Positions 39,223-52,829 are shown, counted from the stretch's first letter. The stretch: DNA of 64,000 bases from Xestospongia bergquistia (GCA_963965975.1 OZ014419.1:2108001-2172000); one strand, 5' to 3'. The notes: a model not told the origin generated them from the sequence alone. Numbers and translations: made by a program.

Positions 39223-41295
39223 TCACATATTAAAGTTAGAATATGTACTGTACATAGCTATATAAGCTAGAACAGTCTCATATATGGAGAGATACTGATC
39301 CTAAATTAAAAGAGATAATTTATAAAAAATACTGTTCTTGACAGATATTTACATGAGGTGTTGCTATAACTACACTCTTATTGTATTTCAATTTCTGTAA
39401 TGGATTTAGTAACACTTAAAGATCCATGTTGTACAATAGTACATAGCATTTTATACTTCAGTAACAACAGTTTGGTGTGTCTAAGTGATTACAAAATACT
39501 AATGACAAAAATAATGTTTGAATTATTGATTATCTACTATAATTACAAATTTTGCTGTCATTTAAAATTTGAATACCATTGCTATAACACTTACTGAATA
39601 GACTGACAATATAAGTATATATATATTTAGTATAATATAAAGTGTTTGAATTGAGTCTTACCATTGTTGTTACAGCACTTGGTCTCTGCATTCTCACTGC
39701 TTTAGTTGCTTGAAATACATCTATTACACCTTCAGCTTTACATTGTTCTAGAGCAATACTTAGTGAACAGTATACTCCACAACGACTCACTGTGTCACTA
39801 GAGAGAGGAAGGCAGTAACTATTACTATGTGTACAGTTTATTTACCTGCAGTGTACAACTATTGGTCCTCCTCCAATTTTCTGTTGTACTTTAATAACTC
39901 CATCAATAACTTGTAACAATGTCTGAGGTTGTCTGACACAACTATCATCAGGCCAGTCCAGTACTTGGAACTGTATCATATTATGAGCACTCTCATCCTG
40001 AGCAATAACAATAATTAATTAAATAAACAACATTATAAGAAAAACCTTTATATTTATAATTACAAATTCTCGTTTCATAAATCCTGTCTCTTGAGTTTGT
40101 TGCTTGAGTACAATTGTAAATTCTCCATATTGCATTTTATCTTCCTCCCAGTATTTGTAACATGTTTCCTAGTAAGAGAGAGAGAGAAAGAGAGTGAGGA
40201 ACAAAGGAAAAGGGAGAGAGGGATACTATCAGTTAAATACAAACAAGTTTTGGTTATGTTTGGTTATTATAAGTTACCTCTCCATTCTCTTCTAATTCAC
40301 ATAACATCACAATAGCAGACACTTTATAATCCATTATCATCTTCCAGAAGTCTCTGGTAGTGTTCTCCATTGGACTCTGAGCTATAATGAATGCCCTCTT
40401 CTTACGATAACCCTATGAAACAACAATTAAACTATATGATACATTAATCAAATATTAATTGCAATAAGAGTTAATAATCTACACAATGCAATAATTATAT
40501 TAATAAATATTAATATAAAGCAGTATATTGTATCCCATCTATATAAATGGCTACTACTACATTTAACATACTATAGAGTAAGGTGTGTTACAATGTAGCC
40601 TCACTAAGACAAGCCTGTCATTTGAAGGTTACTATATTATGTTACACAAATGATGTTGATGCCAAACCTGTAGCCATAACTAGTCATATTATACATTAGA
40701 ATACATATGACACAGGAAACCTTAACATGTGTATATATAACTTACATGGACAAAGGAAGCATGTATGTAGTCTGGATATTCATTTTTAAGACCTACTCTC
40801 CAACGTTCATCTGTAATGTGATAATCACTTTAATGTAGTTACATATGATACTGTGGTTGTGTGTATGTGTTTGTAATGTGTGTGTGGATCTTACAGGGTA
40901 AGAGTGACTTTCTTCTGTTCTTTTCAGGAAATGATTCTGCAGTTTTTATAAGGATGTCATCTGGATTAGGAGTGACCTGATCCAATAACTGAAAAGCAGA
41001 AAAATTAGTCAACCATAGAAAAGTTACTGTGACACAAGATATATAACTTTATTTAACAAAATTAAAGAACAATATCCAATTACTGATGATAAAGTAAGTC
41101 TTACAATGAAGACAATGAACATACATAATTATATTGTTAGTACCTCAAATTGTGTCTGTAATGGTGTAATGCCAGTTGAATTATTAGGTTGTCTCCATTT
41201 ATGAACTTCAGCATTTAATTTATCACTACTAACTTCTGTATTACCAACAATAACAGTTTCTAATACAGCATCGTGAATGAATGCATACTGATCCT

Positions 41296-41328
<33 letters not shown>

Positions 41329-44300
41329 GAGAGCATCAATCATGGCATTGATCAGGTTTAAGCCTCCATTGTCCACTTACCACTGTCTGTACCATCTTCA
41401 TTCTTTGTTCTCTAAGTCTATTAATAATACCAGCAATATCTACTATTCCCTCTTTACTAGCTTGTTCCAGAGCTATATCCACAGCAATAAATGTACCAGT
41501 ACGACCTATACCAGCACTACAATGGACTAAGATGGGACCTTTAGATGGAGACCATGTATTAGTGACTTGTTTGTGAAGGTTCATAAATGGAGAGACAGAG
41601 TCAGGTACTCCATGATCAGGCCATGTAATATACTGGTATTGCTTGACAGATAATAGCATTGATGAGCCATGTAACTAAATGGAAACAAAATAACAACTAT
41701 GAATATTTACAATGACTTTAAGATATACTGTTATCATTGAAAATTAACTTTCATATATCATGTACCATGTATAATAATACATTGCTTGCTTTAGTGTGAG
41801 TATTATTATTGTATAATACATAGTAAGTGACATGTTATGTGAAACTAGTACAACCAAGTCTGGCAACAGATTAGACATGTCATTAAACTTCTTAATTGAG
41901 TCAATTAAAACCAAAACATTACCAATGAACCAGAGAAGACATAGCTCATATATACAATTAGTAAATGTATGTGTGCCTGCCAAAGTCAGTGTGAACATAA
42001 TTATAATGTATTACCTTAATAGTGAGATTTCGTACAACATAATCCAGTAGGTTCTCCTCTTTAACTAACATTACTTTGAATGGTCCAATTACTAATTGAT
42101 CTGATACATCGTGTGGCCAGTATTGTTCACATTTGTTTTTACAATCCTCTCTTAAGTTAGTTAACATAACAATAACTTGAGTTCTTTCTTGCCAAATCAG
42201 CCGTAAATAATCAATCAATGTTGACTTAAGAGGACCTAAAAACATTTGTTTTTTGATGTGATTTTTCAGATATTATGATTACCTTGTGTTGCAATAAACT
42301 GTTGTGGTCTATGGTAACCCTACAGAAAATATATAATATAATATGACATCAACAATACTATCATTATGGAAGAATGCTACTTTATGAGGTTGGTGAAAAT
42401 TACTTAGAAATAGAATCTATCTAACAAATCTTATTAAAATTTTAATAATCAAGACATGACTGACTGTTATATTTTCATAGACAAAATACAGTAGAAATAA
42501 TGACACTATGTAATACATACATAGGAAGGTTTATACTATAATGAAATTGTTGATAAAGTAAAGTACATTTTGATTCTATTAGACACCTGTTCTGGCTAAC
42601 TAATATAATGTATTGTGTCTCTTGTCCAAATTCTATCACTCACTACTTTGATTCTATTACACACCTGTTTTGGCTAGATGGTATAGTGTATTGTGTCTCT
42701 TGTCAAAATTCTATCACTCACTACATTTAGTCATAGTGTGCTAAGCTATAGCTGTATCAATATGACTTACATCAATATAACTAGCATTGATAAATGATCT
42801 CTGGCAATCATCAAATTGAGGCAGTGCTTGTAGTATAATGTGGTTATCATCATCTGAAAAATGGAAATGAGAGCATCTCAAATTGTTAATGTATATATAT
42901 ATATATAATATATATATATATATATCCATGTTGGTCATGTGATGTATGTATTTATATGCATGTTGGTCATGTCATGCATGTAATGTTGGTCATGTGATGT
43001 ATGTCTTTTTATTGGTAGTATTAGTGACTTACAAACTGTTATGTTTCTAAATCTGTTTAATGGCTTATTCTCCTCACTAAATCCAATAGTTTTAGATTTA
43101 TCAGAGTAATCTTCATCCAATTGCTGTATAGTCACAATATAATATATAATAGCACTACATATAAATTATACATAGCAATACATAAATAGATGATATTATA
43201 TTGTATATGTACCATAAAGTGAGATTATAGACTTGCCTTAAACTGTTCATTAAATTCTTTGTTAACTTGTAAGTGACACTCAGCTACATGATGTCCTAAA
43301 TCAGTCACAGCTATTGGTATTTTTGGTATAATTTGATGATCAAAATCTATTGATTCTTCTATTATAACAATACTGTTATTAGCATTCTCAACAATATCAT
43401 TGGGTTCAGAATAGATAATATCACCAATAGATGTATCTATAAGAGAGGAAGAGGGAGATTTAGAGGGAGAATAAGAGGAAGAAGGAGAGGGAGGGTAAAA
43501 GGAAGAGGGGAAGAAAGAGTAAGAGGAAGAGGGAGATTGAGTGGGAAAATAAGAGGAAGAGGGAGAGGGAGGGTAAAAGGAAGAGGGGCAGAAAGAGTGA
43601 GAGGAAGAGGAAGAGAAGAGGAAAAATGGAAGGAAAGAAAGGGAGACAGAGTCAATGAGAAGTCAACTGTCTTTAATACTCACATGTTCCACTTTCCAAT
43701 GATATCTTGTAACCATTTATATCTGGCATCACATTCTCATAATCATTTAAAACAATCTTCTCATCCACTTTGTCGGGTATGTATCGCACTGATGACAGCT
43801 GTGAGTTATCAATATTAGCAGATGAATACTTCTTACTCTTTGATCTTGACCTTGAAATATAAAAGTGAAATTAAATAACATTGTGAGATATGTTTGATAC
43901 ACACACACACGCGCACACATTGGATGTATCAACAAATAATATTAACATGTAGTCATCTGTCAAATGTCCTCACCTAACAACCATTATTATGACAACAATC
44001 ACTATGATAATTGCTATTGTTATTAAAAATAACACAACAACTACTGAAGCAATAATAGGAGTAGTAGATCCAGAAGATTGACCAGTAGATCCTAGACAAT
44101 ACAAGATATATTGTATAAGACACATTTGTCATTGTATAGCTAATGTTATATACCAGTAGTAGTTGCAATGATATTCCATTGTCCTAGTACTGAAGGTTGT
44201 GTTATAATGTAAGGTCTTACAGCAAATATATAGCAGGTATTTTCATTAAGATTAGTTACTTCAATAGTAGTAGTTGTTATATTTTTATAACTGATATATC

Positions 44301-45806
44301 CAGCTGGTAATGATGTTGTACTTACATCATTACATGATAGAGTACTTGTGTATACCAGATAAACTACTTCATAGATATAGATAAGGTCAGTCCTATCACT
44401 TAAGGGAGTGACCCATGTTAACTGTACTGATAGTATGTCTGGAGTGGCAGTAAAATCATCTACTCTACCACTAACTATGGAAAAGATTATACAATACACT
44501 TATTGTTTGTAGATATGATTACTTACAAGTGAAAACCATAGACTGTGTACTATATGGACCAGTACCATTTATATTAATACCAGCTATACTGATATTGTAT
44601 GTAACAAATGGTGTTAGTCCAGACAAAATATGACTTCTTTGATCACTACTACTAATGAATATTTCTCCACTATCTCCATTATCATTACTATAATATTGTA
44701 TACTATAACTAGTGATATCTCCATTACGTTCTGTACATTCAATATCACTCCACCATATATGTATTGATGTTGTATTGACAATAGAGAACTGTAGATTTGG
44801 TGAGCCACTAGGTACTGGAACAGAAGTAGGTTAATTCTAAATCATTGATTTATTATTATAACTTACATTTTCCATGTGGTTTAGTAGTGGTATTTTGTCC
44901 CCTTCCAATTCCAATTGTATTATTAGCTTGTACTGTAATCAAGTACTCTAGACCAGGTAACAATCCAGTCAATACAGTACTAGTAGTATCAGTTATAATA
45001 TCACTCATTACACCATCACATAGTCGTATATATCTCACTATATAACTATGAATTATACTGTCAGTTGGTTGACTCCATGAAACAGATATAGAGGTAGTAT
45101 TGAGAGGTTGAGATGTAAGAGAGAGGACCTGTTGGGGAACTAAACAGAAAATGAACACACATATGTATTGTCATCTCTTGTTCATACCATCTAATAATAC
45201 TGTGATAGATGTGCTGAGAGATGAAGGAACATCTATGTAGGCAAAGACACTGATCTGATATGTCTGTCCTTGAGTGAGTCCATTTAATTCAGTATAAAGT
45301 GTTCTACCTCCCATCACTTCTATTGATCCTCCTGTATATTGGACAACATATCCATTAACTGCAGCTTCTAATGGTGACTGCCATTTGACTGAGATGATAG
45401 AAGATGATAAAATATTAACAGAGATACCAGTAGGTGGACCATCAGGTGCTAGAAAATAAGATGTTAATATAATTCTACTACTGTTGACTACTAACCTTGG
45501 AGTTGATAACGTCTAAAATGAGGTATTGCATTCACAAATGTTATAAAGGTTACAAATATATCTGTTGTCAAGATGTCATTAATAATCAATGTATATTTAT
45601 ATGTCTTATTAGCTGCATCTAATACTTTTGACATTAGTGTAGTATTTTGAGGATTACTAGGAGTAATTGTGTTGCCATTAATATTCCAACTTATAGAGTC
45701 TGTTGGTGTGACACGAAAGGTATAGGCATCAAGTTGAACTGTTGTTCTAAAACTAGTTCGAGGAGACAAGAAGGTATGATTAAGATCAGAGGTACCACCT
45801 TATGAC

Positions 45807-45879
<73 letters not shown>

Positions 45880-47078
45880 GTGTAATAATTAAGACATCAT
45901 TTATATTACATACTAAACAATCTTGCAGTAGTTGATCCAGCAGCTCCTACTAACATGAAATATCCTCTAACTTTAATAGTATAATCTTTTTCAGGAATTA
46001 TTCCTTCCACTACATAACTTGTCACAGTATTATTATTTATTTGTTTTATTATATTAACACCAATTGCAGTAATAGTGATAATATATCCATTGATATAGCT
46101 ACCATTATAAGTCCATCTCACTCTTATAGCAGTAGCATTAATTTCTTCATAACTAACACTAGGAATAGTATCAGCAGCTAATAAAGAAATAGTAGTAATG
46201 ATGGCTCTATACAACAGGTTACTTACCTCTGATAGAAGTTGTAGAAGTTACAGGTTGTTCATTCTCAAAATTTGCAGTACATTGAAGTTGATGATAAGTG
46301 AATGAATTATCAGTTGGGTTCCATGAAACTGGCATATTATATTGGTATCTTTCATTACCCAAATGTCTATAGTATGGAGTACTACATGTAATACTGTTTT
46401 GACTGTTACAGTCTGTTCCAATATATGTAATGCTAGTAGTAAGTCTTGTTGGTGGAATATTACTTGTTGTCATTTGTACAATATAAGTTTGAGGTATAAC
46501 TGTTAATGAGGAAACTTCAACAACAGAACAGCTCTCTATTTGAGGAGGAGCTTCTAAAAGAGAAAATATACAATTTACTTCTCATTTACAAAGTACATAT
46601 TTTACCTGAGTCAAAGAGATCCTGATAGTCACTTTCTCGATATATTCTAGCATTAATACAATGATTGTCAATACAACAAGTGTACATTCCATTATGGCCA
46701 TTATTAAATCCCATAGCAGTATAAATAATAACATTCCCTGCCTCAGTTTGACATTGTACAGGACCTCTATTAGTATCACAGGTCAGTGGTATGTTATTTG
46801 GTTGTATCCATTGTCCATTAGTAGAAGTACTACCTCTCTTAATACAATTAACTCCATTAGATGGATTATCATCAATAATGTTCTCATTAAATACAGTGTT
46901 ATTGGAATAACAATTTCCATTTTGTACAAGATAAATATCTAAGTAGTGAAATAAAACACTAACATCAAATATTAGAGGCTCTCTACTTACCAGCATTAGG
47001 ATCACATTGTGACTTCACTCTCCTGATAATGAGACAGAGCATGACAACCTCTACTAACTTTATACTCCATGTCTTCAT
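39223..47078 (-). CDS. RPTP-G: diverged receptor tyrosine phosphatase, complete
   Basis: On the minus strand: signal MKTWSIKLVEVVMLC from 47078, Ig (about 47005-46600), Ig (about 46550-46245), FN3 (about 46180-45915), Ig (about 45795-45495), four FN3 (about 45450, 45140, 44815 and 44475 downward), membrane helix and stalk about 44090-43975, juxtamembrane about 43860-43040, D1 about 43135-41150, D2 about 40990-39223. D1 keeps TWPDHGVPD and HCSAGIGRTG. D2 keeps a true WPD (DWPDD) and, after the short intron at about 39801-39848, HCSDTVSRCG, so D2 may be better preserved than in A/E/F. The last exon (39300-39223) ends STYSNFNM. The ectodomain is far from A/E/F, but the P-loop exons are nearly identical to theirs. 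Introns hold polypurine and GA repeats. Confidence 0.9.
40170..40225. repeat. GA-rich intronic tract in RPTP-G
   Basis: A purine-rich run (AGAGAGAGAGAAAGAGAG and similar) lies in the D2 intron between the CELEENGE exon and the YKYW exon. A second (GA)n run is at about 41294-41330 in another intron of the same gene. Confidence 0.7.
42569..42725. repeat. Two tandem copies of a 78-bp repeat in a D1 intron of RPTP-G
   Basis: The block starting GATTCTATTA and ending TATCACTCACTAC occurs twice, at about 42572 and 42650, with a few differences. It lies in an intron between the IATQG and YIDV exons. A TA microsatellite follows at about 42890-42925 and three GTTGGTCATG motifs at about 42930-43000. 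Confidence 0.75.
43437..43665. repeat. Polypurine minisatellite in the juxtamembrane intron of RPTP-G
   Basis: About 230 bases made almost only of A and G on the plus strand (AAGAGGAAGAGGGAGA units) with a longer, nearly doubled sub-block. The minus-strand reading frame across it (Leu/Pro-rich) is a composition artefact. It sits between two cytoplasmic exons of RPTP-G. Confidence 0.8.
45809..45880. repeat. (GA)n microsatellite in an ectodomain intron of RPTP-G
   Basis: A near-perfect GA run of about 70 bases lies between the first FN3 exon and the third Ig exon. It is likely to vary in length between individuals. Confidence 0.9.
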
Positions 47079-48157
47079 ATTCAACACTAACTACTCTTTC
47101 TTTGCTCGATACTACACAAGTAACAACTAACTTTCTGACAAAGGCTTACTTACTGCCCACAAGTTTACAATGTGAGTGGGTGGTAGTTATCCATATTTGT
47201 AATCAATATTTACATTAGCTATCAGCCACACCAAACACTAATTGTCATGTATAAGTGCGTGTTTAGTATAGACAGGAAAAGTCATATTAGTTTACAAGGT
47301 ATTATTTACATGTTATGTAAGTCATATTTGATCCTATACTATTAGTACAAAATGTGTCTAAATAAATTGTTAGCCACTTCATGGCACTGTTTTTTATATC
47401 ATAGAATAATATTTATATTGCCTAAGTTAGCTTTCTCTTTGATATGTATGCTCACTACAATCTTATCAGTAATACATGTGTTTTTATGCTTTCCTATTTA
47501 TTGCACAGACATATGTATACTATATCACTGTATGAATACAAAAGTTTCTATTATTCCATTCAAAATTCCATATCATAATAACACTACCTATGAATAATAT
47601 TAATAATATAGTTATAGTTGCAGTATGACACTCAAGAAGTTTGAAATTACCAATGAAATGCCTATATATAATAAAATGACATCATAGCATTGTATCCAGA
47701 CATAGATAGTACTGTGTTCATCATATTACAAATTAACACATTGTAACCCAACCCACTTTGTCCTACAATGGTCACGAGTGATTTAACATAACAATGCTTG
47801 AACTTACATAGATAATAACTGACTATACTCTAAATTATTATGCACATACTGTTAATAATAGAAAACTAGATGTATCTATAAACTTATCATTATCTCATGC
47901 CTACACATATATATTTGTGGGTTGTACAATATCAATACTGATACTAATATGAACCTGAACTAGCACAACAATAACAATTAAAAAACAATTAAAAAAACTA
48001 TAGTATGTTTCTTATATAATTAGTAACAATAATAATCTAAAAAGTCCTGTGGATAGTTTGTTTTTAAAATAACATATTACATACTAAACAATAATACATT
48101 TGTAATACACAGCTGGTATTAATAATGACGATATGTTATTAACTTGTTACTAAAACA
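47079..48157. other. Spacer between the 5' end of RPTP-G and the 3' end of receptor H
   Basis: No exon of the receptor family is seen in this AT-rich stretch. The first few hundred bases above 47079 should contain the G promoter, and the last few hundred below 48158 the 3' untranslated region of H. Short ORFs such as that at 47352-47597 have no recognisable features. Confidence 0.55.
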
Positions 48158-51100
48158 TCACATACACTCATAAGCACTGGTATCTACTGGTGGTTCACAC
48201 TCATCATAAATATCATCAGTTGGTTTAGACTGATGTAAACTGTAGGGCTCACAGACTTTCATTTCAATATCTTCATCAGATCTATAGATAGACAGTGTAT
48301 GAGTTAATACAAGATAACAGAAATATGACAACATACCTAATATCTGTTTGATGTTGAACTTTAGTGGTAGCAGTGATTAGTTCACTGAGTCTGCATCAAA
48401 CAAAGAATAATTATTTATTGACATTATTAAATATCCATACCGTCTAATGTAAATAAACTGTAAGATATTCCCAACAATACTAACTATCACTATAATCAAC
48501 ATTATACCAACTAGTACACCCAGTACAGTGATAGTACTAGTGGTAGATGAAGTGACTGAATAAACAAATTGAAAACAATGATAAAATTAATTTTAGATTG
48601 TCGACAATTACCTTCATTAGTACAAATAGTTGACTCTTGTTCTGTAATATTACCAATTACTGTCCATAGTCCATAACCATTAACAGTGTAACCACGTACA
48701 CCAAACAGATAACAGCTGTTACTTATCAGATCACTTATATTCACATTTATACTACTTGTATTAGTTTTTATCATTGGATTAAACTCATCACTAGAACAAC
48801 CACAATCACATTGATGAGTAGTGTACCCTATCTCATATGTGATAATAGGATAGTCTACAGGAATATAACTAGGTACACTCCATGAGATAACAGCCCATGT
48901 AGTAGACATCAAACTGGATAGTGTACTAACTGGACCAGGAACTGAGTACAAAGTATAATTGTTATTCACTAGAACTGACAATGTACTTACTAGTTCCAAT
49001 CCGTACTTCAATAGGATCACTGAAGGGACCTCTTCCAATAGAGTTCACACCAGCTACACTCATGTTATATACATTACCAAATACTAGATTATTCACAATG
49101 ACATATCTCTCATTACTGGTCAGGTTGTATGTGATACTACTGTTACTAATCATCACAATATACTCAATGATTCTACCATTACGTAGATGACAATCAATCT
49201 CTTCCCATGTGATATTGTTTGATGTCAAACTAACAGATGAAACCATGATCAACTTTGTTGATCCCATAGGTTCTAAAATTGTATTAAGTTTCTATTAAAA
49301 CATTAAAAGTATTAATTACCTGTTGGGTCTGTTTCACTTAATATCATTACTGGACAAGACTCTCCTAGTATATTACCAGCTCTCACTGTGATGGTATAGT
49401 TCATACCAATGAACAATTCTCTTAATATATAACTGAATATTGTAGTGGACTGATAAGGAGTAACAGAGATCAATGTCACATTAACTGATGATAACTCAAG
49501 ACAAGATGGACTATAAGAAATGTTGTAGTATGTTACATAGCTACCATCTTCACTACTGAGACTAGTCCAATTCACTCTAATAGTAGTGGTTGAGACATCA
49601 CTCACTGACAGATTATTTACTGGTGTAGGAACTAGATAATCAAATAAAGTCACATTGTCTTTATACAAATATTAACTCACCATCAAACTTTAACAATCTT
49701 TGTCTACTATTAATTGAAGGAAGATCTTTATATGAGTACACACTGATATCATAATATCTACTCAATCTTAGTCCATTGATTACAACATCTTCTCTAGTAG
49801 ATAATATCTTGGTGATATCTACTCCAGTAGTAGAGTTAATGACAATCACATATCCAGTAGTCTGTGATGACATAGTCCAGTTGACTTTGATACTACTCTC
49901 ATTTAAAATATATGTCATCATATTAGATGGAGGACCACTGGGAACTAGAAACCAGTAAACCTAGTTAAGGTGAACAATTAAATTTTACATACCTTCTAAT
50001 ATCACAGTGTCACTGTAGTTCACTCCTTTATACATTGCTATACAGGTAACATTAACTGACACTCCAAGTGGATCAGGATATACCAGTAGTGTGTTGTTGT
50101 ATATGAGGAGATCAGAATCAATTAATGTATACATTGAGTTGTACTTCATCACTCCATTTACTAACCAGTAAACATCAGTAGTAACATTGACAGTAGTTGT
50201 CATACAATTAATATGATATTGAGTGTTTTGAAGTTCAGTAATGGATGACACAAATGTCCAATTGATTGATGGAATAACTGAGAAACAATTAGTTGATAAT
50301 AATAGTTCTTTTTAGACATTACAATACCTGATGATAATGTCTGTATATTGATTGCATTACTAGCAGGTCCCAGGATATCCTGATAGGCTCTGACTGTGAT
50401 GTCATAAGTTGTCTCTGGTATCAGTCCCTTCAGTATGGTCTCATTCTGACTACCTCCCTTTACCTGTTGTGTCACAGTGTGTGTGTTACTAGTGGCATTG
50501 ACTACATATCCATCAGCATCAGATGAAACAGGTGTCCAATTGACAGTGATAGTGGTAGCTGTCTTGTTGATCAGATTAGGAGGAGAGGGAATGAATCCTG
50601 GAGCTAAGAGGATTACTTGTGACATCATGTAACTATAGTAGTAAAAGTACTTACCAGTTACTGTAAGATAACGATTTCTTGTAATGTCTGCAGCTGCTAC
50701 ATAACACCTATATACATGATCACCATTATTGTTTGATTGACTATTGATCACATCTGTACTCCAAGTAACATCAAGTGTATAAAAATGTGTTTCATTTTGA
50801 CTAAAAAGGGTCTGTCTGGAACTGACAACACAACTGTATCCATTTGGTGGTGATGCACAATTTAATATATTATTATTGTAGTACCACTGAATTGTAGGAA
50901 ATGACCATCCAGTATATACACATTGAAGTTTATAATGTTGTGGAACAACTGTTATATTAGAAGGAAGTTCAACAACACTGAAATTTATGATCTCAACATG
51001 TCCTATAGTAGATCGGTAACAAATGACAGTGTGTACTAGTACAATGAGATATAACTTACTGAATATATGAACAGTGATGATGTTGGTAGTAGGATCAGAA

Positions 51101-51541
51101 CAACTATTGGGTAGACAACACTTAAACATATCACCACCAAAATCAGATTCATGAAAATTGTCTGCAGCAGGTCTGTATACAGTGATGTTAGATGGAGTAT
51201 TAGAGATATCACAGCGGAGAGGATTAGTTCTATTACTGTATCCACAGTTGACAGGTTGTCCATTAGGATTAACCCACTCTCCTCCAGACAAAGTAGAATC
51301 AGGTAACACACACTGAAGATGTGATATATATAATGATCCATCTGGTGTGATGTAAATATGATTGATGTAGGAGCCATTAGGATAACAATCTCCATTGAAC
51401 ATCAGGTAGATACCTTGAACATAGTTAATAAATGATGTACTACCGGTATATATCAAGTCATTTACCTGAGTCTGGTGGACAGTTACTAATAACTTCACTC
51501 ACACATAACAAGAAGATACTAGCCAGTAGTAGTACAGACAT
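48158..51541 (-). CDS. Receptor H: RPTP-like ectodomain with short tyrosine tail and no phosphatase
   Basis: Exons from the 5' end: signal 51541-51466, Ig 51413-51060, Ig 51002-50655, FN3 50603 to about 50329, Ig about 50275-49993, FN3 about 49947-49681, FN3 about 49633-49320, FN3 about 49273-48990, FN3 about 48945-48612, membrane helix about 48556-48440, then tail exons about 48393-48335 and 48286-48158. The ectodomain is colinear with RPTP-F, including the F-type last two FN3 modules. After the helix (STITVLGVLVGIMLIIVIVS) the protein has only about 60 residues: a basic start, then tyrosines in EPYSLH, DDIYDE and SAYECM, and a stop. YECM fits the YxxM type of SH2-binding motif. No PTP exon is found between 48158 and RPTP-G. 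A signalling or adaptor-recruiting partner of the RPTPs is inferred, not shown. Confidence 0.88.
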
Positions 51542-51605
51542 TATCTTACAATGTAACTTAATAGAACACTTCTCTCTGATATACGTTTTCCTATGTTTGA
51601 GGTTA

Positions 51606-51653
51606 GTCCGGCGTTGCCATATTGCCGCCCTTAGCTAAACGTGGGGGCGGTAA
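51606..51653. promoter_or_regulatory. GC-rich palindromic element upstream of receptor H
   Basis: TTGCCGCCC (51622-51630) faces GGGCGGTAA (51645-51653), with one mismatch in the inverted pair, about 65-110 bases upstream of the H start codon. Related elements sit at the same distance upstream of truncated copies at 55796-55855 and 56455-56514. It may be a cruciform-prone promoter element or a small palindromic transposable element. Confidence 0.5.
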
Positions 51654-51852
51654 CGAGATTTCTTTAGCATAAACATCACATTGATGATATACACACACAT
51701 CAAACTAGATAAATGTTTCCATTCACACACTGTTTTATTTCACTATTAAGACATTAGTATATATAACTATACACATTACATTATATTATCAATTAAAACA
51801 ATACATAATATTATTCTGTAGATTTAGATTTATAACAACATTGACATGGGAT

Positions 51853-52430
51853 CTAGGATGAACAGTAAGAGGACTCAACTTGAGTTCTGGTATCAACGTT
51901 GTTCTTGACTATATTTAGAGATACTAAAGAAGAACTCAATAAACAAGTAATTAGAGGATTACAATCTTCAAAAGTACTCATTTTAATTCCCCAATCTACA
52001 ATCCCAATCTGATCTTGGACTGAGTCTAACAGTTCAAACAATTCACTCACAACTACATATTCTTTCTCCATTTGATATGTACGAGAATCTAAGTTGACAT
52101 AGAGACAGTAGGTATTATTGTACTATATAAGTGGTCTAATTACCAGCATAAGTCTCTAAATGTCTCACTGATCTGATGTTAGTCTGAACAAATCTCTCTA
52201 CATCTCCTACTTTACCAGGAATACAATGAAACTTCAATTGATATCCATTACCAAATTTGGTCTTAAAATGAGTCTGAGATCCAAGACACCGCAGAGAGCC
52301 ATAATTTCTAATACCTGAGATAAAAGACAAATAACACAATTACAATATTGTTCTCTTTATTTACCAATACATGTAGACAAATGATCAGCTTCTTTATAGC
52401 ATTCCACAGAAATTAATATGATATATGTGA
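51853..52430 (-). pseudogene. 3' fragment of an ABCA-type ABC transporter gene, copy 1
   Basis: Three minus-strand exon-like pieces run in order: IILISVECYKEADHL (about 52420-52378), matching the switch/H-loop stretch after Walker B in ABC proteins; RCLGSQTHFKTKFGNGYQL (about 52320-52150), typical of the region after the nucleotide-binding domain in ABCA transporters; and ELFELLDSVQDQIGIVDWG (about 52060-51853), matching the ABCA C-terminal end, with a stop at 51853. No Walker A, signature or Walker B exon is found upstream, so this is a gene tail, not a working transporter. Family assignment rests on recalled ABCA consensus. Confidence 0.65.
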
Positions 52431-52679
52431 AAAACATTCAAACTTAAGTTTGTCACTAAATAATATCTACTATACATGATATTAACCCTATATTTTATTT
52501 ATGAGGTCATCAATTACTTTACATCACTGAATGTTTACTTGCAGAATTAACATAAAAATGTCTATCAACTGGTAAATATTTACAAAATATTAGCATGTAA
52601 ATACAGTCTTGACATTATATTAGCAATAATTATATCCATACCACATATCCTATATGTACTGTATTGTGTATTATGTCAT

Positions 52680-52829
52680 ATTACTGGTAGCCTAGTGGGT
52701 GTGTCAGTTCTAATACTGGTATGTATTGTACTAGTACGTATAGTGATATGTTGGATAAGAAGAACTAAGTCACTGAGACATAGTAATACCAACAATAGAA
52801 TAGTTTATAAATGGTATTATCCATTGTAG
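52680..52829 (+). CDS. Orphan plus-strand exon: membrane helix plus short basic tail
   Basis: An open stretch ending in TAG at 52827-52829 encodes a hydrophobic helix (GVSVLILVCIVLVRIVICW) followed by RRTKSLRHSN and a C-terminus RIVYKWYYPL. The layout, helix then positively charged stop-transfer then short tyrosine-bearing tail, is that of a type I receptor's last exon. It lies opposite to the surrounding minus-strand genes, and no ectodomain exon is recognisable upstream on its strand. A second copy at 60998-61141 keeps the frame and the stop, and a third is cut at 57591. The start of the exon is uncertain. Confidence 0.5.
   Translation: MTGSLVGVSVLILVCIVLVRIVICWIRRTKSLRHSNTNNRIVYKWYYPL

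Noticed and set aside
43437..43655. Minus-strand Leu/Pro-rich open frame of 72 codons
   Set aside because: It is the reverse reading of the polypurine minisatellite inside an RPTP-G intron; composition explains the open frame.
47352..47597. Plus-strand frame of 81 codons in the G-H spacer
   Set aside because: No domain, signal, splice context or paralogue supports it; it is expected by chance in AT-rich spacer.
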